From the NCBI GenBank assembly GCA_964403795.1, contig CAYOHP010000055.1, forward strand, positions 1 to 16,336: a stretch of DNA of 16,336 nt. The letters run 5' to 3'. Below the pieces are notes generated by a model. The model searched no databases. It was not told the origin of the DNA and was given only the letters and a program-made list of their open reading frames with translations. The stretch comes from CAYOHP01 sp964403795 [NCBI: uncultured bacterium]. Lineage in GTDB: Bacteria > Muiribacteriota > UBA6191 > CAZXTJ01. Both the position numbers and the translations under genes were made by a program. Positions within the stretch are counted from its first letter, which is position 1. Every line of letters begins with the position of its first letter. Below are positions 6,361 through 13,621 of this stretch, piece after piece.

Positions 6361-9306
6361 TCAGGGCACGGGGTCCAGCGGCCAGAGCTTGAAGACCCGG
6401 ACCGGCGCCGAGCGACCCTTCACATGGGTCTCGCCCAGGTCGACCCGCGGCAGGTCGGCCGGGCAGCCCGCCAGGGTGGCCTCGGAGACCAGGATGGTGG
6501 CCGAGAACTCCTTGCACAGCGATTCCAGGCGAGCCGCCACGTTCACGGCGTCGCCCAGCACCGAGTAGTTCACCCGGCTGGCCTCGCCCCCGATGGCTCC
6601 CGCGATCGCCACTCCCGTGTTCACGCCGAAGCCCACCTCGAAGGCCGGGAGACCCTTCGCCTCCCGTTCGGCCTTCCAGCGCTCCTGCTCGCGGAGCATG
6701 GCGAGCGCGGCGCGCACCGCCTGCTCGCGATGGTCGGGCTGGTCGAGCGGGGCCCCGAAGAACCCCATGAACGCGTCCCCGATGAACTTGTCGAAGACCC
6801 CGCCGTGCTGCAGGAAGACCGGGGTCACCCTCGAGAAGTAGCTGTTGAGCGTCTCGACCAGGGCGTGGGGTTCGAGCTGCTCGGAGAGGGTGGTGAAACC
6901 CCTCACGTCCGAGAACAGGACCGTCACCTCCCGCGACTCGCCCTTGAGCACCAGGTCCGGTGCCTCCAGGAGCCGGTCCCGGAGCACCGGATCGACGCAC
7001 TTCCCGAACATCTCCCGGATGTGTTCCATCTGGCGCCGGGTGCCCCTCAGGAAGAGGGCCAATTCCAGCGTCAGGAAGACGACTCCCGAGGCCAGGGTCG
7101 GCCCGCCCGTCAGCACCAGTCCCGGACCCGCCAGCATCCAGGCGGCGACCAGCCAATGGAACCCCAGGAAGCCGATCCCGACCAGGGTTGCGACCACCGG
7201 GGAGAGGTGGTGGAAGGCCAGGCCGGCCCCGACCAGGGTGGCGATCCCGAGGCCGAGGTCGAGGCCGAGACCGGCGGGGGCGAGCTGCCGTCCCGAGAGC
7301 AGGTTCGAGAGGGCGTGGGCGTGGACCTCGACCCCCGGCATGTCGCGCTCCCGGCCGAAGTCGACCGGGGTGGGGAACGCATCCTGGTCGGCCTCCATCA
7401 CCGTGCCCATGAGCATCCACTTGCCTTCCAGCAGGCGTCGTCCCGCCGACCATGCGAAGCGTCCGACCTCCCCCATCTCGGCGACCAGCAGGTACCTCCC
7501 CGGCCGCAGGTCGAAGCGTCCTTCCTGCGGGATCGAGAAACGCTCGCCGTCCGTCAGGCGCAGGGCCTCCCAGGCGGCGCCCGGCTCCGCTCCCACCGGA
7601 GGAGCCCGGAGCCCGCACAGGGCCGGGAGTGGGCGCCCCGGAGGTTCGAACCTCGTCGGGGTCGCGGCCGGGACCGCGACGCTCACGAACCCCGGTGGCC
7701 CGGGATCCGCACCCGGGTCGACCCGCAGCGCGGCATAGTCCCCTGCCGGCAGGCCCCGCAGGATCACCCGTCCGTCGCTCCCCGCCAGCGCGTTCCCCGA
7801 GACCAGGATCCGGTCCGTGCTGCCGGCCTCGAGTCCGGCGCTGGAGAGTTCGAACCGCGAGCCCGGTGGCCCTACCAGTTCGACCGCGGCCCGGCAGCGG
7901 GGAATCCTCACCTCGAGTTCCGGGTCTCCGGGCACCATGCCTTCCTTGAGGAGGGAGAGGAAGAGATCGCCCCCGCCCGCCAGCGGCACGATCGCGAAGA
8001 GATCGAAACGCTCGCCCTCGGGCAGTTCGAGCCGGAACCTGCCGGCCCCGTCGGCGCGGGCCTCGGAGATCCGACCGTGGTCCCGGCCGACCGCCATGAC
8101 CAGGGCACCGCGCCAGTCGGGGGACGCCTCGGGGTCCTCCCCCACCAGTCGTCCGGAGCGCGGGACGAGCCGGGAGGACGGACCGGGATGGGGGTTCGAG
8201 AACTGCGGACCCACCCGGTCGCCGGCTGCCAGTTGCACCTCGACCGCACCCCGCAGCAGGTCGAATTGTCGGGGGTCGCCCAGGCGCGCCATGGAGACCC
8301 AGGGCACGGTGCGGGCCGGACCCGCGTAGTCGATGCGATGGACCCTCCGGGCCGGAGGAGGCGCCGGGAGTCGGATCGGGAGGATCCGCGACGGGACCCG
8401 GGTCTCCAGGCGGGAGATCCTCTCGGGATCCCTTGCCAGCCCGACCCTGCGCAGTGCGGTGCGGATCTCCTCCCGCCGCAGCAGACGTTCCATGGCCGGG
8501 TCCGGGAACACCGGCCCTGCGGGGAGAGCGGCTCCGGCGAGTCCGGCCAGCCATCCGGCCAGGACCTCGTCCCCGGCGTCCGGCCCGGGCAGGGCAGCCG
8601 GAGCCGGGAGGCGCTTCCATGCCTCGTCGGCCAGGCCCGCCAGATAGAGCGCGAAGGCGAAACCGGCGACCGGGGGATTGCCGGGTCGGTAGAGCTCCAC
8701 CGAGACCGCGGGAGCCTTGAGCAGGCGGGAGCGCCCGAGGTTCAGGAAGCCCTCTCCGATCCAGGGCAGCAGGCCGGAGTGTGGACCCGCCGTGGAGCGG
8801 ACCTCCCGTCCGCTCCGGGAGATGGCCTCGAGATGGACGTCCCCGGCATTGGTGGCCAGGGACCGGGGATCGATCTCCTGGGAGCCGCCCACGCAGGGCG
8901 GGCCCTGGGCGAGCACAGCCACCAGGGACCCGTCCTCGTCGCGGGGCTGGTCCATCACGAAGTCGATGCCCACCGCCGCGATCCCGGCCCCGGTCGCCAG
9001 CCTCACGGTCTCGGCCAGCACATGCCGCCCCCATCGCCCTCCCGGGGGGCGGCTCCATGTCTCGTCGTCCTTGGTCGCCAGCAGGAGCGAGGGATGGATC
9101 GGGGGTCGCGGGGTCCACGCCATGCGGCTGGCGTAGAGGAGGTCCTCCAGGCTTCGCATGGGTGCGATCCCGGAGATCGCCCAGAAACCCAGGTAGGAGG
9201 CCGCGGCCAGCGAGAGGGTCAGGCGGACCGGGTGGGCGGTCTGGGCACCCGACCGTTCAGTTCCCACGTCCTCCGCCCCCGGTCGGGGCTCCGTCCCCGA
9301 AGCCAT
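6361..9306 (-). CDS. CHASE2-domain class III adenylate cyclase with a large insertion in the sensor domain
   Basis: The protein is 981 residues from the ATG at 9306, which has GAGG seven nt upstream; an ATG at 9342 is possible. The order is: TM1 (about 29-48); CHASE2 sensor, first part (about 49-353), ending IDYAGPARTVPWVS then a LLRG; an extra beta-rich region (about 354-626) with GRFRLELPEGERFDLFAI and GRVILRGLPAGDYAALRV segments like carboxypeptidase-regulatory or Ig-like folds; the CHASE2 end (627-678: GKWMLMGT, FPTPVDF, MPGVEVHAHALSNLL); three TM segments (about 679-754); and a cytoplasmic cyclase domain (about 791-973). Catalytic residues are present: metal ligands Asp800 (FSDVRGFT) and Asp844 (IGD), adenine-specifying Lys840, Ser915 at the second specificity position (class IIIb style), Asn922 and Arg926. 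ATP to cAMP is expected. It overlaps fecR by 50 nt. Confidence 0.92.
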   Translation of the reverse strand: MASGTEPRPGAEDVGTERSGAQTAHPVRLTLSLAAASYLGFWAISGIAPMRSLEDLLYASRMAWTPRPPIHPSLLLATKDDETWSRPPGGRWGRHVLAETVRLATGAGIAAVGIDFVMDQPRDEDGSLVAVLAQGPPCVGGSQEIDPRSLATNAGDVHLEAISRSGREVRSTAGPHSGLLPWIGEGFLNLGRSRLLKAPAVSVELYRPGNPPVAGFAFALYLAGLADEAWKRLPAPAALPGPDAGDEVLAGWLAGLAGAALPAGPVFPDPAMERLLRREEIRTALRRVGLARDPERISRLETRVPSRILPIRLPAPPPARRVHRIDYAGPARTVPWVSMARLGDPRQFDLLRGAVEVQLAAGDRVGPQFSNPHPGPSSRLVPRSGRLVGEDPEASPDWRGALVMAVGRDHGRISEARADGAGRFRLELPEGERFDLFAIVPLAGGGDLFLSLLKEGMVPGDPELEVRIPRCRAAVELVGPPGSRFELSSAGLEAGSTDRILVSGNALAGSDGRVILRGLPAGDYAALRVDPGADPGPPGFVSVAVPAATPTRFEPPGRPLPALCGLRAPPVGAEPGAAWEALRLTDGERFSIPQEGRFDLRPGRYLLVAEMGEVGRFAWSAGRRLLEGKWMLMGTVMEADQDAFPTPVDFGRERDMPGVEVHAHALSNLLSGRQLAPAGLGLDLGLGIATLVGAGLAFHHLSPVVATLVGIGFLGFHWLVAAWMLAGPGLVLTGGPTLASGVVFLTLELALFLRGTRRQMEHIREMFGKCVDPVLRDRLLEAPDLVLKGESREVTVLFSDVRGFTTLSEQLEPHALVETLNSYFSRVTPVFLQHGGVFDKFIGDAFMGFFGAPLDQPDHREQAVRAALAMLREQERWKAEREAKGLPAFEVGFGVNTGVAIAGAIGGEASRVNYSVLGDAVNVAARLESLCKEFSATILVSEATLAGCPADLPRVDLGETHVKGRSAPVRVFKLWPLDPVP

Positions 9307-10660
9307 CGAGTCGCCTCGGCAGATCGTCGGTGGCATCGCCATCCTGGCCGATCTGACCGCCCCTGCCGCCGAAGGTTCCCTTCACCTTGTCGGCGAGCTG
9401 GCGGAGGATCCGGAAGTCCCGGCCGATGGTGCGCCACTTCCGGTCGAGCTCCCGGAATGCCCGTTCGACCTCGGGGGAGGGCTGGCTCCCGCTGGCCCGC
9501 ACCGCCCGGCGCGCCTCCTGGTACCTGGCCTCGGACTGCCGGTACCCGCCCAGGACCTTCTCCAGGATGGCCGCCACCTGGAAGGGCTTGAGCGGCTCGA
9601 TCCTCTTCAGGTGGCGGTGGAAGGCCCGTTGCGCCCTCCGCAGACCTTCATGGAAGCGCGACAGGAAGGCGTCGGCGGCCCGGATGGTCGCCAGGGCCGA
9701 GGCATCGGCCGCCGGCGTCGAGCTTCCCCCGGGACCCGAGACCCCTCCTGCGCCCCGGTCCCCGGCACGTCCCAGCTCTCCTGCCATGCGCTCGTACTGC
9801 TCGATGGCCCGGTCCGCGAACCCGGCGAGGTCCCCGGAGCCGAAGCGCCGGTCGTCCTCGTCCTGGTTCCGTCCCTCGAGGAAACGGTCGATCTGCTGGC
9901 GTGCCTCCCGGAGCTGGCTCCCCACCTCGTCCATCTGGCTCCGGATCCGCTCCAGCGAGACGGGATCGGCCCGTTCCGCCTGTTGCAGCAGGCGGCGCGC
10001 GGCCGCCAGCAGGCGGGTGACGATACCCTCCCAGCGGCGGGCTCCCCGGGAGTTGAAATCGAGCCAGGAGCGCTGCATCGTCTCGGGATCGGCGGCACCG
10101 ATGGCGCCCTGCTTGTCGGCGTCGATCTCCACCTGCTGTCCGGGGGCCAGGTCGAAGCCCTGCCGCTGCCCCTTGCGCCGGATCCCGATCCGGCCCTGGG
10201 CCAGCCGCCACAGGTCGCCGGCGCCCCGGGTCAGCGAGAACCGGGTTCCCTTTACCCCTCCGATGGAATGGGCTCCCTCGACCTCGAAGCTCTCCTGGTC
10301 CCCCAGCCGTCGGATGTTGGACCAGATGCTGCCGAGCATGACCCTCACCCGCTGCAGGAGTCCGCCGCGGTTCTCGGCCTGGTCGGGGACCAGGAGATCG
10401 GTGCGTTCCGCCAGGCGCAGGCGGGAGGAGCCGCCGAAGACCAGTTCGGCCGACCCGTCGGAGCCGGTGCGGATCCGGTCCCCGGGGAAGAGACCCTGTT
10501 GGATCCGGGCCGGGGCCCAGGCACCGCCTCCCCCCCGCTGGACCTCCACGTCCCCGAGCACGTAGGAGAGGGTGGCGGCGGGTTCCAGTCCCTGGGCACC
10601 CAGGCCGGTGGCCAGGAGCAGGCAGCCGAGCAGTCTCGCCAGGCGGTTCACCGTTCCCAT
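9257..10660 (-). CDS. Secreted FecR-domain protein
   Basis: This 467-residue protein starts at the ATG at 10660, with GGAGG seven nt upstream. Residues 1-22 are a signal peptide (LLGCLLLATGLGAQ). Residues about 30-180 match the FecR domain: GDVEVQRGG, a GDRIRTGSDGSAELVF core, SSRLRLAERT, then SFEVEGAHSIGGVKGTRFSLTRG and APGQQVEID. The rest is long charged helices (about 205-265 and 325-430) with a Gly/Ser/Pro break at 303-318 and a Gly-rich tail. No TM segment follows the signal peptide, so it is probably periplasmic. FecR itself is a sigma-factor regulator in iron uptake, but no ECF sigma gene or TonB receptor is present here. Stand-alone FecR proteins are often found beside CHASE2 cyclases, as here, and its gene overlaps the cyclase start. 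A ligand-sensing or cyclase-partner role is an inference. Confidence 0.9.
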   Translation of the reverse strand: MGTVNRLARLLGCLLLATGLGAQGLEPAATLSYVLGDVEVQRGGGGAWAPARIQQGLFPGDRIRTGSDGSAELVFGGSSRLRLAERTDLLVPDQAENRGGLLQRVRVMLGSIWSNIRRLGDQESFEVEGAHSIGGVKGTRFSLTRGAGDLWRLAQGRIGIRRKGQRQGFDLAPGQQVEIDADKQGAIGAADPETMQRSWLDFNSRGARRWEGIVTRLLAAARRLLQQAERADPVSLERIRSQMDEVGSQLREARQQIDRFLEGRNQDEDDRRFGSGDLAGFADRAIEQYERMAGELGRAGDRGAGGVSGPGGSSTPAADASALATIRAADAFLSRFHEGLRRAQRAFHRHLKRIEPLKPFQVAAILEKVLGGYRQSEARYQEARRAVRASGSQPSPEVERAFRELDRKWRTIGRDFRILRQLADKVKGTFGGRGGQIGQDGDATDDLPRRLDGFGDGAPTGGGGRGN

Positions 10661-10672
10661 GGAGGATCCTCC
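10661..10672 (-). promoter_or_regulatory. Ribosome binding site inside a perfect palindrome
   Basis: GGAGGATCCTCC, immediately before the fecR ATG at 10660, is a perfect 12-nt palindrome. Its 5' half is the Shine-Dalgarno sequence (7-nt spacing). The RNA could pair with itself only between two molecules or with a very tight loop, so an effect on translation is speculative. Confidence 0.5.
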
Positions 10673-10685
10673 CGTCCCGCCTTCC

Positions 10686-10701
10686 CGCAATTCCCGGACC
10701 G
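10686..10701 (-). promoter_or_regulatory. Candidate sigma-54 (-24/-12) promoter upstream of fecR
   Basis: The minus strand reads CGGTCCGGGAATTGCG. The invariant GG and GC are exactly 10 nt apart, and 8 of 12 positions match the TGGCACG-N4-TTGCA consensus. The predicted start is near 10675, giving a leader of about 15 nt. It sits downstream of the gene for a sigma-54-dependent regulator and of two dyads. GC-rich sequence gives such matches by chance, so this is tentative. Confidence 0.35.
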
Positions 10702-10737
10702 CTCGCCGGACCCGCCAGGAAACCGGCGTCCCGGGTC

Positions 10738-10757
10738 GGTCCCGACCGGTCGGGACC
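10738..10757. promoter_or_regulatory. Perfect 20-bp palindrome, operator or terminator stem
   Basis: GGTCCCGACCGGTCGGGACC is its own reverse complement over all 20 bases. It lies 37 nt past the response-regulator stop and about 72 nt upstream of the predicted fecR start of transcription. It could bind a dimeric regulator or act as a terminator stem. No T-tract follows on either strand. Confidence 0.5.
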
Positions 10758-10761
10758 ACCC

Positions 10762-10781
10762 GGTGCACCGAAGCGTGCACC
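10762..10781. promoter_or_regulatory. NtrC-like inverted repeat, candidate enhancer
   Basis: GGTGCAC-N6-GTGCACC is a perfect 7-bp inverted repeat. Its core TGCAC-N6-GTGCA is one base shorter than the NtrC consensus TGCAC-N7-GTGCA. Its centre is about 96 nt upstream of the predicted sigma-54 start for fecR, a usual distance for an enhancer. It is likely to be the binding site of the response regulator encoded just upstream, though this is inferred from position and pattern only. Confidence 0.45.
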
Positions 10782-10794
10782 TCAGGGGCGGGCG

Positions 10795-12198
10795 TCACCC
10801 GGAGGGCCCCTCCTCCTCGAGCCGGCGCATGCGGCTGTCGAGCTGGCGGCGGCTGATCCCCAGGAGGCGTGCGGCTTCGGTCTTGACCCCGCCCGCCCGG
10901 TCGAGGGCCGCCCGGACCCAGGCGAGTTCCCACTCCTCGAGCCGGAAGTGCTCCGGGAAGGTCCCGGCCACGGGTCCGGCGGCAGGGAGACGGGGCGTTT
11001 CCGAGGACCCTCCTTCGCCGGCGACGGCCGGGCCCGAGGACTCGCGGCGCGACATCGCCGGAACCCGGAGCAGTACCTGTTCGGGACCGATCCGCCCGGA
11101 CTCCGCCATGACCGCGGAACGCTGGAGCACGTTGGCCAGCTCCCGGACGTTGCCGGGCCAGCGGTAGGTCCGCAGCAGGTCCCAGGTCGCGGGGTCGATC
11201 TGGAGGTGGCCGAGACCCAGCCGGGAGAGCAGGGACCGGGCCAGGGCTTCCAGGTCCTCGAGGCGATCCCGCAAGGGCGGGAGCTCGAGCTCCGCCACCG
11301 CGATCCGGAAGTAGAGGTCCTCCCGGAAACTCCCCTGGCGCACCGCGGTCTCCAGGTCGCGGTGGGTGGCGGCCAGGATCCGGGCGGGGAAGCTCCGGAG
11401 CCGGACGCTCCCGACCCGTCGGAACTCCCGGGCCTCCAGGACCCGGAGCAGCTTCACCTGGAGTTCCGGGGGCAGCTCCCCGATCTCGTCGAGGAACAGG
11501 GTTCCTCGTCCCGCGGCCTCGAGCTTCCCGGGCCGGCTCCGGTCGGCCCCGGTGAAGGCCCCCTTCTCGTAGCCGAAGAGTTCCGCCTCCAGCAGGTCCT
11601 TGGGCAGGGCGGCCACGTTCAGGGCCATGAAGGGGTGGGAGGCTCGCCCCGATTGCCGGTGCAGGAACCGGGCGAACACCTCCTTGCCGGTACCGGTCTC
11701 GCCCCGGAGCAGGACCGTGATGTCGGAGGCCGCCAGCCGGCGCGCCTCCTGCAAGGCCCGCTGGAACGCCGGCCCCGAGCCCACCGGTTCCTCGCCGGCG
11801 GCCGAAGCCCGGAGGTGCTCGTTCTCGGCCTCCAGGTCCCTGGCGTGGGCGAGGCGGTTCACGGCCGCCACCAGCTCCTGGTTGCGAAACGGCTTGAGCA
11901 GGTAGTCGCGGACCCCGAGGCGGAGGGCCGCCACTGCGGTCTCGACGGTGGCATAGGCCGTCATGAGCACCAGATCGGATTCCGGGGTGGCCTCCCTCAG
12001 GCAACGGGCCAGCTCCACTCCGTCCATGCCGGGCATCCGCACATCCGAGACCACCACGTCGAAGACCCTCGCCCGGGCCTTCTCGAGGGCTTCGCCGGCG
12101 GTGTGGGCGACCTCGACCGAGTGCCCCTCGCCCGAGAGGACCCGGGCCAGGATGGCGGCGTACTTCACCTCGTCGTCGACGATCAGGACTTCGCTCAC
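10795..12198 (-). CDS. NtrC-family sigma-54-dependent response regulator
   Basis: This 467-residue protein starts at the GTG at 12198, which overlaps the kinase stop (GTGA) and has GGAGG nine nt upstream. The receiver domain (about 1-120) has acidic residues at 8-9 (VDDE), phospho-acceptor Asp52 (VVSDVRMPGMDG), Thr80 and Lys102 (LLKPF). The AAA+ domain (about 138-370) has Walker A GETGTGKE (166-173), the sigma-54-contacting GAFTGA loop (213-218) and Walker B LFLDE (Asp237-Glu238). A low-complexity linker leads to a C-terminal Fis-type helix-turn-helix ending GGVKTEAARLLGISRRQLDSR. All residues needed for phosphorylation, ATP hydrolysis and sigma-54 contact are present, so it should be an active enhancer-binding activator paired with the overlapping kinase. 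Likely targets are the fecR-cyclase genes downstream or the divergent barrel gene (inference). Confidence 0.96.
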   Translation of the reverse strand: MSEVLIVDDEVKYAAILARVLSGEGHSVEVAHTAGEALEKARARVFDVVVSDVRMPGMDGVELARCLREATPESDLVLMTAYATVETAVAALRLGVRDYLLKPFRNQELVAAVNRLAHARDLEAENEHLRASAAGEEPVGSGPAFQRALQEARRLAASDITVLLRGETGTGKEVFARFLHRQSGRASHPFMALNVAALPKDLLEAELFGYEKGAFTGADRSRPGKLEAAGRGTLFLDEIGELPPELQVKLLRVLEAREFRRVGSVRLRSFPARILAATHRDLETAVRQGSFREDLYFRIAVAELELPPLRDRLEDLEALARSLLSRLGLGHLQIDPATWDLLRTYRWPGNVRELANVLQRSAVMAESGRIGPEQVLLRVPAMSRRESSGPAVAGEGGSSETPRLPAAGPVAGTFPEHFRLEEWELAWVRAALDRAGGVKTEAARLLGISRRQLDSRMRRLEEEGPSG

Positions 12199-13517
12199 GC
12201 GGACGGTCCTCCGGCCCGGGCCAGGGGCAGGCGCAGGGTCGCACACGCTCCGCCGCCCGGGAGGTTCTCGAGCCGGATGCTACCGCCCGCCGCGGTGACC
12301 AGGCGATGGACCAGGGCCAGGCCCAGGCCCAGCCCTTCGGGTCGACCGCTGCGGAAGGCCCGGAACGGCTCGGCCAGGACCTCGGGAGGGAACCCTGGCC
12401 CCTGGTCGCGCACCGCGATCGCGACCTCGGCCTGGTCGACGGTCACGTCCAGGGTCACCGAACCCTGCCTGGGGGTGGTCCGTTCCATGGCGTCCCGGGA
12501 GTTGATCACCAGGTTCAAGAGCGCCTGGCGGATCGCCCGCGGATCGGCCAGGACCCATGCCTCCTGTCCCGTGCCCTGGACCGAGAGGCAGAGCCCCCGG
12601 GCGTCCAGGTCCTTGCGCACCAGCCGGGCGACCGCTTCGACGAGATCGCCGACCTGGATCCGGCGGGGCTCCTCGGGGACGTCCCGGGCCAGGGCCAGGA
12701 ACCGTCCCACGATGTCCTCGATCCGGTCGACCTCCTCCAGGGCGTCGGGCAGGAGGCCGGCGTCCTCGTCCGCCACCCGGGCGCGATCCTTCACGAACTC
12801 GAGGGTCGAACGTAGGATTCCGAGCGGGTTCCGGACCTCATGGGCGACCCCGGCCGCGACCTGGCCGGCGAGGGCCAGCCGTTGCCCGTGTTCCAGGTCG
12901 CGGGCGGCCCGCTCGGCCCGCCGGTGGAAGTGGACCGCCGCCACCGCCAGCAGGGCGAGGAGGGACAACGATCCGCCGACCACCCGGCGGAAGGAGCGCT
13001 CGACCGACTCGATCGCCTCGAAGGTCTCCCGTCCCGCCACCGTGACGAGCAGGGCCGCGACCTTGCCCTCCTCGTCGCGCATCGGGAGGAAGGCGGCCTG
13101 GAACGGCACCGACTCGAGGAAGAAGGGGGCCGACAATCCCGGTACGCCCTTCCATGCGAGGGCCGCGGTCTCCGGGGCGGCCAGCACCGCCGGTTCGGTC
13201 CCTCCGGGTTCCACCCAACCTCCCGCCGAGAGCAGCACGGTCTCGTCGAGGTCGAGGACCACCGCGTCCCGGAGGCCGAGGGAGCCCACCAGGCGACGCA
13301 GCCGCGAGGCGGCCTCCGCCACGGTCTCGGGATCCAGCAGCCAGGGGGAGAGGTCCCGGATGCTGGCGGCCAGCGCCTCCCCGGTCGCCAGCAGGCGCGC
13401 CTCGCGATCGCGGCGCAGCTCCGCCAGCGACAGTTGCATCGAGACCAGGGCGGCTCCCGCCAGCACCGCCAGCGAGGCGAACACCGGCCAGGCCCGGCCG
13501 ACCGGGGAGGGCGTCAT
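12195..13517 (-). CDS. Membrane sensor histidine kinase
   Basis: This is a 440-residue kinase. TM1 (about 11-31) and TM2 (about 179-197) flank a periplasmic sensor of about 145 residues that I do not recognise as a named family, though its size and strand pattern would fit a PAS-like (PDC/CACHE-type) fold. The dimerisation and phosphorylation helix carries His226 in AAGVAHEVRNPLG. The ATPase domain has the N-box (Asn335 and Asn339 in NLVINSRDAM), G1 DQGPGF (371-376) and G2 GLGLGLAL (395-402). All catalytic motifs are intact, so it should autophosphorylate and pass phosphate to the overlapping response regulator. The resemblance to NtrB/ZraS-type kinases agrees with its NtrC-class partner. The ATG at 13517 has only a weak AGGA two nt upstream. 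It is transcribed divergently from the barrel gene, 104 bp away. Confidence 0.96.
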   Translation of the reverse strand: MTPSPVGRAWPVFASLAVLAGAALVSMQLSLAELRRDREARLLATGEALAASIRDLSPWLLDPETVAEAASRLRRLVGSLGLRDAVVLDLDETVLLSAGGWVEPGGTEPAVLAAPETAALAWKGVPGLSAPFFLESVPFQAAFLPMRDEEGKVAALLVTVAGRETFEAIESVERSFRRVVGGSLSLLALLAVAAVHFHRRAERAARDLEHGQRLALAGQVAAGVAHEVRNPLGILRSTLEFVKDRARVADEDAGLLPDALEEVDRIEDIVGRFLALARDVPEEPRRIQVGDLVEAVARLVRKDLDARGLCLSVQGTGQEAWVLADPRAIRQALLNLVINSRDAMERTTPRQGSVTLDVTVDQAEVAIAVRDQGPGFPPEVLAEPFRAFRSGRPEGLGLGLALVHRLVTAAGGSIRLENLPGGGACATLRLPLARAGGPSA

Positions 13518-13621
13518 CGTCCTGCCAGTGTATCTGCGCGGGCCTCCCGGACAACTGTGCGCCGGGGCTCCCGGGTTCGGGTCTGCCCGCCCGGTGGAGC
13601 CGGGTCGATGCCTCGGGAGAA
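13518..13621. promoter_or_regulatory. Divergent regulatory gap between kinase and barrel genes
   Basis: These 104 bp must hold the promoters for the minus-strand kinase operon and the plus-strand barrel gene. The region is very GC-rich and I see no convincing -35/-10 pair. One GG-N10-GC spacing occurs on the plus strand (GGGTTCGGGTCTGC), but the rest of the match to a sigma-54 promoter is poor. No copy of the TGCAC-N6-GTGCA dyad occurs here. Confidence 0.4.

Noticed and set aside
6424-9591. Long open frame of over 1000 codons on the plus strand opposite the cyclase and fecR genes
   Set aside because: It is a GC-rich antisense shadow: its product is rich in Arg, Gly, Pro and Gln with no domains, while the minus strand encodes clear CHASE2, cyclase and FecR motifs.
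9257-10660. Classical FecIR-TonB iron-uptake signalling locus
   Set aside because: There is no ECF sigma gene, no TonB-dependent receptor signature and no TM segment in the FecR protein beyond the signal peptide; the neighbour is a cyclase.
13570-13590. GG-N10-GC spacing as a sigma-54 promoter for the barrel gene
   Set aside because: Only the spacing and part of the TTGC box match; such spacing is frequent by chance in this base composition.
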